From: Candidatus Sulfotelmatobacter sp.
GTDB lineage: Bacteria > Eisenbacteria > RBG-16-71-46
Direction: 5' to 3'
Assembly (NCBI GenBank): GCA_035498555.1
Contig: DATKAB010000009.1
Coordinates: forward strand, 1-57,963
Length of the DNA: 57,963 nt
The notes beneath the pieces were generated by a model. It was not told where the DNA came from. It worked only from the letters and a program-made list of their open reading frames with translations, and searched no databases. The first letter of the stretch is position 1. The number at the start of each line of letters is the position of its first letter. Positions 55,793 to 57,963 of this stretch are shown here, piece after piece. Position numbers and translations under genes: made by a program.

Positions 55793-56896
55793 ATGAATTA
55801 CCGCGCCCTCGGCAAGACCGGCCTCAAGGTTTCGGAGCTCTCCCTCGGGTCGTGGACCACCTATGGCGGATCGGTGGCCAACGACGACGCGATCCAGATC
55901 GTGCGCAAGGCGTTCGATCTCGGCGTCAATCTGTTCGACACCGCCGACGTCTACGTGCGCGGCGGCGCCGAGAACCTGCTCGGGCAGGCGATCGTCGGAT
56001 TGCCGCGCGAGCAGCTGGTGATCGCCACCAAGTGCATGGGCCGCGTGTGGGACGGTCCGCTCGGCGCGGGGCTATCGCGCAAGCACATCTTCGACGCCAT
56101 GGACCAGAGCCTGCGCCGGCTTGGCGTCGACTACGTGGATCTCTATCAGGCGCACGCGCCCGACGCCGGCACGCCGATCGAGGAAACGCTGCGGGCGTTC
56201 GAAGATCTGGTGCGCATGGGGAAGGCGCGCTACGTCGGATTCTCGAACTTCGACCGCGAGCCGGCCCTGGCGCGGCGCGTGGTCGAAATCCAGGGCGCGC
56301 GCGGCTGGGATCCGATGATCTCGAGCCAGCCGCGCTACAACCTGGTGGACCGGCACGTCGAGCGGGAGCACATCGCCTTCTGCAAGAAGAACGGCATCGG
56401 CATGATCGTCTACTCGCCGCTCGCGCAAGGCGTGCTCACCAACAAGTATGCCGGCGGCGCCCGCCCCGAAGGCAGCCGTGCGAATACGAACTTCGCGCAC
56501 TTCCTCACCGCCGAGAAGGCGTTGACTCCCGAAAACGTCGCCTCGGCCGAGCGCTTCGCGGCGTGGTGCTCCAGGCAGGGTGCGGGAACCCCGGCGCAGA
56601 TCGCCCTTGCCTGGGTGCTGCGCGAACCGCAGGTGTCGAGTGCGATCACCGGCGCCACGAGGCTCGAGCAGCTCGAGGAGAATCTCAAGGCGGGCGAGAT
56701 CAAGCTCGCGGACTCCGAGTGGAAGGAAGTCGAGGCCGCGATCTCGGGTGCGCCTGCCCGCACGAGCCACGCCCGGTCCAATGGCAACGGCGCCGCCCCG
56801 AAGAAGAAGGCGCCGACGGCGAAGAACGCGCCGAACGCGAAGAAGGCGCCGACCGCGAAAAGGGCGCCGAAGCTGGTCCGGGCGCGAAGCCGCTGA
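55793..56896 (+). CDS. Aldo/keto reductase with lysine-rich repeat tail
   Basis: A 367-residue protein. The first 320 residues are a complete AKR of the Kv-beta/YghZ type: YRALGKTGLKVSELSLG, NLFDTADVYVRGGAE (Asp and Tyr of the tetrad), IATKCMG (Lys), YQAHAPD (His), GFSNFD, IVYSPLAQGVLTNKY, and ITGATRLEQLEENLKA for NADPH binding. The last 40 residues are a Lys/Ala/Pro-rich tail made of six-residue repeats (KKAPTA, KNAPNA, KKAPTA, KRAPKL), which is not part of the family. It reduces carbonyl compounds with NADPH; substrate unknown. The stop overlaps the modA start (TGATG). Confidence 0.9.
   Translation: MNYRALGKTGLKVSELSLGSWTTYGGSVANDDAIQIVRKAFDLGVNLFDTADVYVRGGAENLLGQAIVGLPREQLVIATKCMGRVWDGPLGAGLSRKHIFDAMDQSLRRLGVDYVDLYQAHAPDAGTPIEETLRAFEDLVRMGKARYVGFSNFDREPALARRVVEIQGARGWDPMISSQPRYNLVDRHVEREHIAFCKKNGIGMIVYSPLAQGVLTNKYAGGARPEGSRANTNFAHFLTAEKALTPENVASAERFAAWCSRQGAGTPAQIALAWVLREPQVSSAITGATRLEQLEENLKAGEIKLADSEWKEVEAAISGAPARTSHARSNGNGAAPKKKAPTAKNAPNAKKAPTAKRAPKLVRARSR
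56804..56872 (+). repeat. 18-bp tandem repeat encoding the K-x-A-P-x-A tail
   Basis: Almost four consecutive 18-base units encode KKAPTA, KNAPNA, KKAPTA and KRAPK at the 3' end of the aldo/keto reductase gene. The repeat keeps frame throughout, so the tail is translated. Confidence 0.85.
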
Positions 56897-57696
56897 TGCG
56901 GGGGTGGTTGCGGTCGGCGACGGCGTTCGCCCTGGTCGCCGCGCTGGCCTTCACGGTGCTCGGCGCGGCCGGCCGGCCGGTCACCGATACCTCGATTCAG
57001 GGGGCGATCCACGTCTATAGCACGTCATCGCTCCAGAACGTGATGCTCGAGATCGGCAACGCCTTCCGCGCCCGATACCCGAATGCCTCGGTGATCTCGA
57101 GCTTCGCGGGAACCGCCGAGATGCGCGAGCACCTCGAGCAGGGAGCCAACGCCGATGTGTTCGTTTCAGCCGACACGGCAACCAGCGCCTTGCTCTTTCG
57201 CCACGGGTTGCTGCTGGCGCCCCGAGTGATCGCCCGCGGGCGCGTGGGCGTGATCGCGCGCGCCGGCGGGCCGGTGACCCGCCTGCAGGATCTGGCGAAG
57301 CCCGGGGTCCGGCTGCTGATCGGCGCCCCCAATACCCCGGCCGGCCGTTACGCCACTCAGGTGCTGGATCGCATGGCGAGGGCGCGCGGGCTGGGGAAGA
57401 GCTACGTGCAAAAGGTGCGGGCCAATCTCGTCGACCGGGTGAAGAGCGCGCGTGACGGGGTGTTGCGGGTCGCCAAAGGCGACGCCGACGCCTGCTTCGC
57501 CTACGCCACCGACGCCGAGATGTCGAAGATCAAGATCGTGCCGGTCGAGATTCCCGATTCATTGCAGGCGCCGGTGCTCTTTTCCGCCGCCGTGGTGCGC
57601 GCGACCAGCGCGCCGGAGCTGGCGACGAGGTTCACCGCCTGGCTCGGGGACTCGTTCGCGCGCGCTCGCTTCGAGCGCCACGGATTCAAGCCGTGA
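56896..57696 (+). CDS. modA: Molybdate ABC transporter periplasmic binding protein (ModA-like)
   Basis: A 266-residue protein with a signal peptide (LRSATAFALVAALAFTVLGAAG). Periplasmic-binding-protein fold of the ModA type: IHVYSTSSLQNVMLEIGNAFRARYP, FAGTAEMREHLEQGANADVFVSAD (the usual GSS/SADxxxM oxyanion region), GAPNTPAGRYATQVL and ARDGVLRVAKGDADACFAYATDA. The Ser/Thr positions that bind the tetrahedral oxyanion are plausible, so molybdate or tungstate is the expected ligand. It overlaps the aldo/keto reductase stop. modB and modC are not seen within the 267 bases left in the window. Confidence 0.85.
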   Translation: MRGWLRSATAFALVAALAFTVLGAAGRPVTDTSIQGAIHVYSTSSLQNVMLEIGNAFRARYPNASVISSFAGTAEMREHLEQGANADVFVSADTATSALLFRHGLLLAPRVIARGRVGVIARAGGPVTRLQDLAKPGVRLLIGAPNTPAGRYATQVLDRMARARGLGKSYVQKVRANLVDRVKSARDGVLRVAKGDADACFAYATDAEMSKIKIVPVEIPDSLQAPVLFSAAVVRATSAPELATRFTAWLGDSFARARFERHGFKP

Positions 57697-57963
57697 GTTG
57701 CACGCGTTCGAGTATCCGATTCTCGAGCGCCGGCGCATCAGCGCCATGATCGGCTTCGACGAGTTCCAGTTCCGCGCGAAGTCGCCTGGAACGCCGGTTC
57801 CCGGCACGTCCGACAGAACGGACCCGGCGGCGTTGCCGAGGAGGGCATCTTCATGCTGGCGCCTGCGCGGGAAATGGCGGGGAGGACGGCGTCCGCCCCG
57901 TGCTCCACTACCAGCGCGGCGGCTGAGCGAAGCCCAGCTCGCCCCGTTCGCGCTCCCACACCC
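57697..57963. other. Window end without a convincing gene
   Basis: After the modA stop, 267 bases remain. Several short frames exist, but none shows a recognised domain or a convincing ribosome-binding site with strand-consistent codon bias. A gene fragment is possible, for example around 57780-57860, but no call is made. Confidence 0.4.

Noticed and set aside
57700-57963. A gene remnant after modA
   Set aside because: Short frames on both strands compete, and similarity to any family is too weak to state.

Overview
The window is chromosomal, very GC-rich bacterial DNA, densely coded, and organised as many short transcription units that switch strand often. I see no rRNA, tRNA, CRISPR array, integrase or transposase. 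A type IV pilus retraction ATPase next to a DUF4388 protein, two exported proteins with FlgD-like / secretion-sorting C-termini (one with an 'NQPNPF' type motif), DUF5916 and YncE-phosphoesterase proteins, and the base composition suggest an uncultivated lineage near Candidatus Eisenbacteria, Gemmatimonadota or another FCB-type group. This placement is inference from gene content only.

Layout. 1-3.4 kb: end of a DUF486 membrane protein, DUF2892 and TMEM175-like membrane proteins, a Tat-signal protein with an amidase, and a lipoprotein. 3.4-7.9 kb: HtrA-like protease, a DUF4388 protein whose C-terminal half looks like a decayed PilT, PilT itself, and a small divergent gene. 7.9-14.2 kb: YncE/phosphoesterase lipoprotein, a swivel-first aconitase-family enzyme, a GNAT protein and a TPR protein. 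14.2-17.5 kb: terminator, a 119-bp inverted-repeat element, YceI, and a zinc peptidase followed by an ATP-grasp ligase. 17.5-26.3 kb: emfourin-like inhibitor with a protealysin-like M4 peptidase, a haem-motif WD40 protein, a large surface protein and a P5C dehydrogenase. 26.3-31.8 kb: ligA, polX and two membrane proteins in one operon. 31.8-37 kb: small proteins, AmrB/MEMO1-like protein, lipase-like hydrolase, MOSC protein, lipoprotein and RMD1/YagE protein. 37-44.9 kb: M13 peptidase, prolyl oligopeptidase, DUF5916 protein, a second inverted-repeat element and a sorting-domain protein. 44.9-57.9 kb: glpK-glpD, an S9 peptidase, a DUF547 protein, an FdhF/YdeP molybdopterin oxidoreductase, a GH20 hexosaminidase, an aldo/keto reductase and a ModA-like binding protein.

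The genes fit a heterotroph living on proteins, peptides and polymers: at least six peptidase families plus an amidase, P5C dehydrogenase for proline/arginine carbon, an aconitase, glycerol utilisation and a hexosaminidase. Pilus genes and surface proteins fit attachment or gliding. The observations most worth follow-up are the DUF4388-pseudo-PilT fusion beside pilT, the peptidase/ATP-grasp pair, the M4/inhibitor pair, the swivel-first aconitase, and two inverted-repeat elements 29 kb apart that share related termini.
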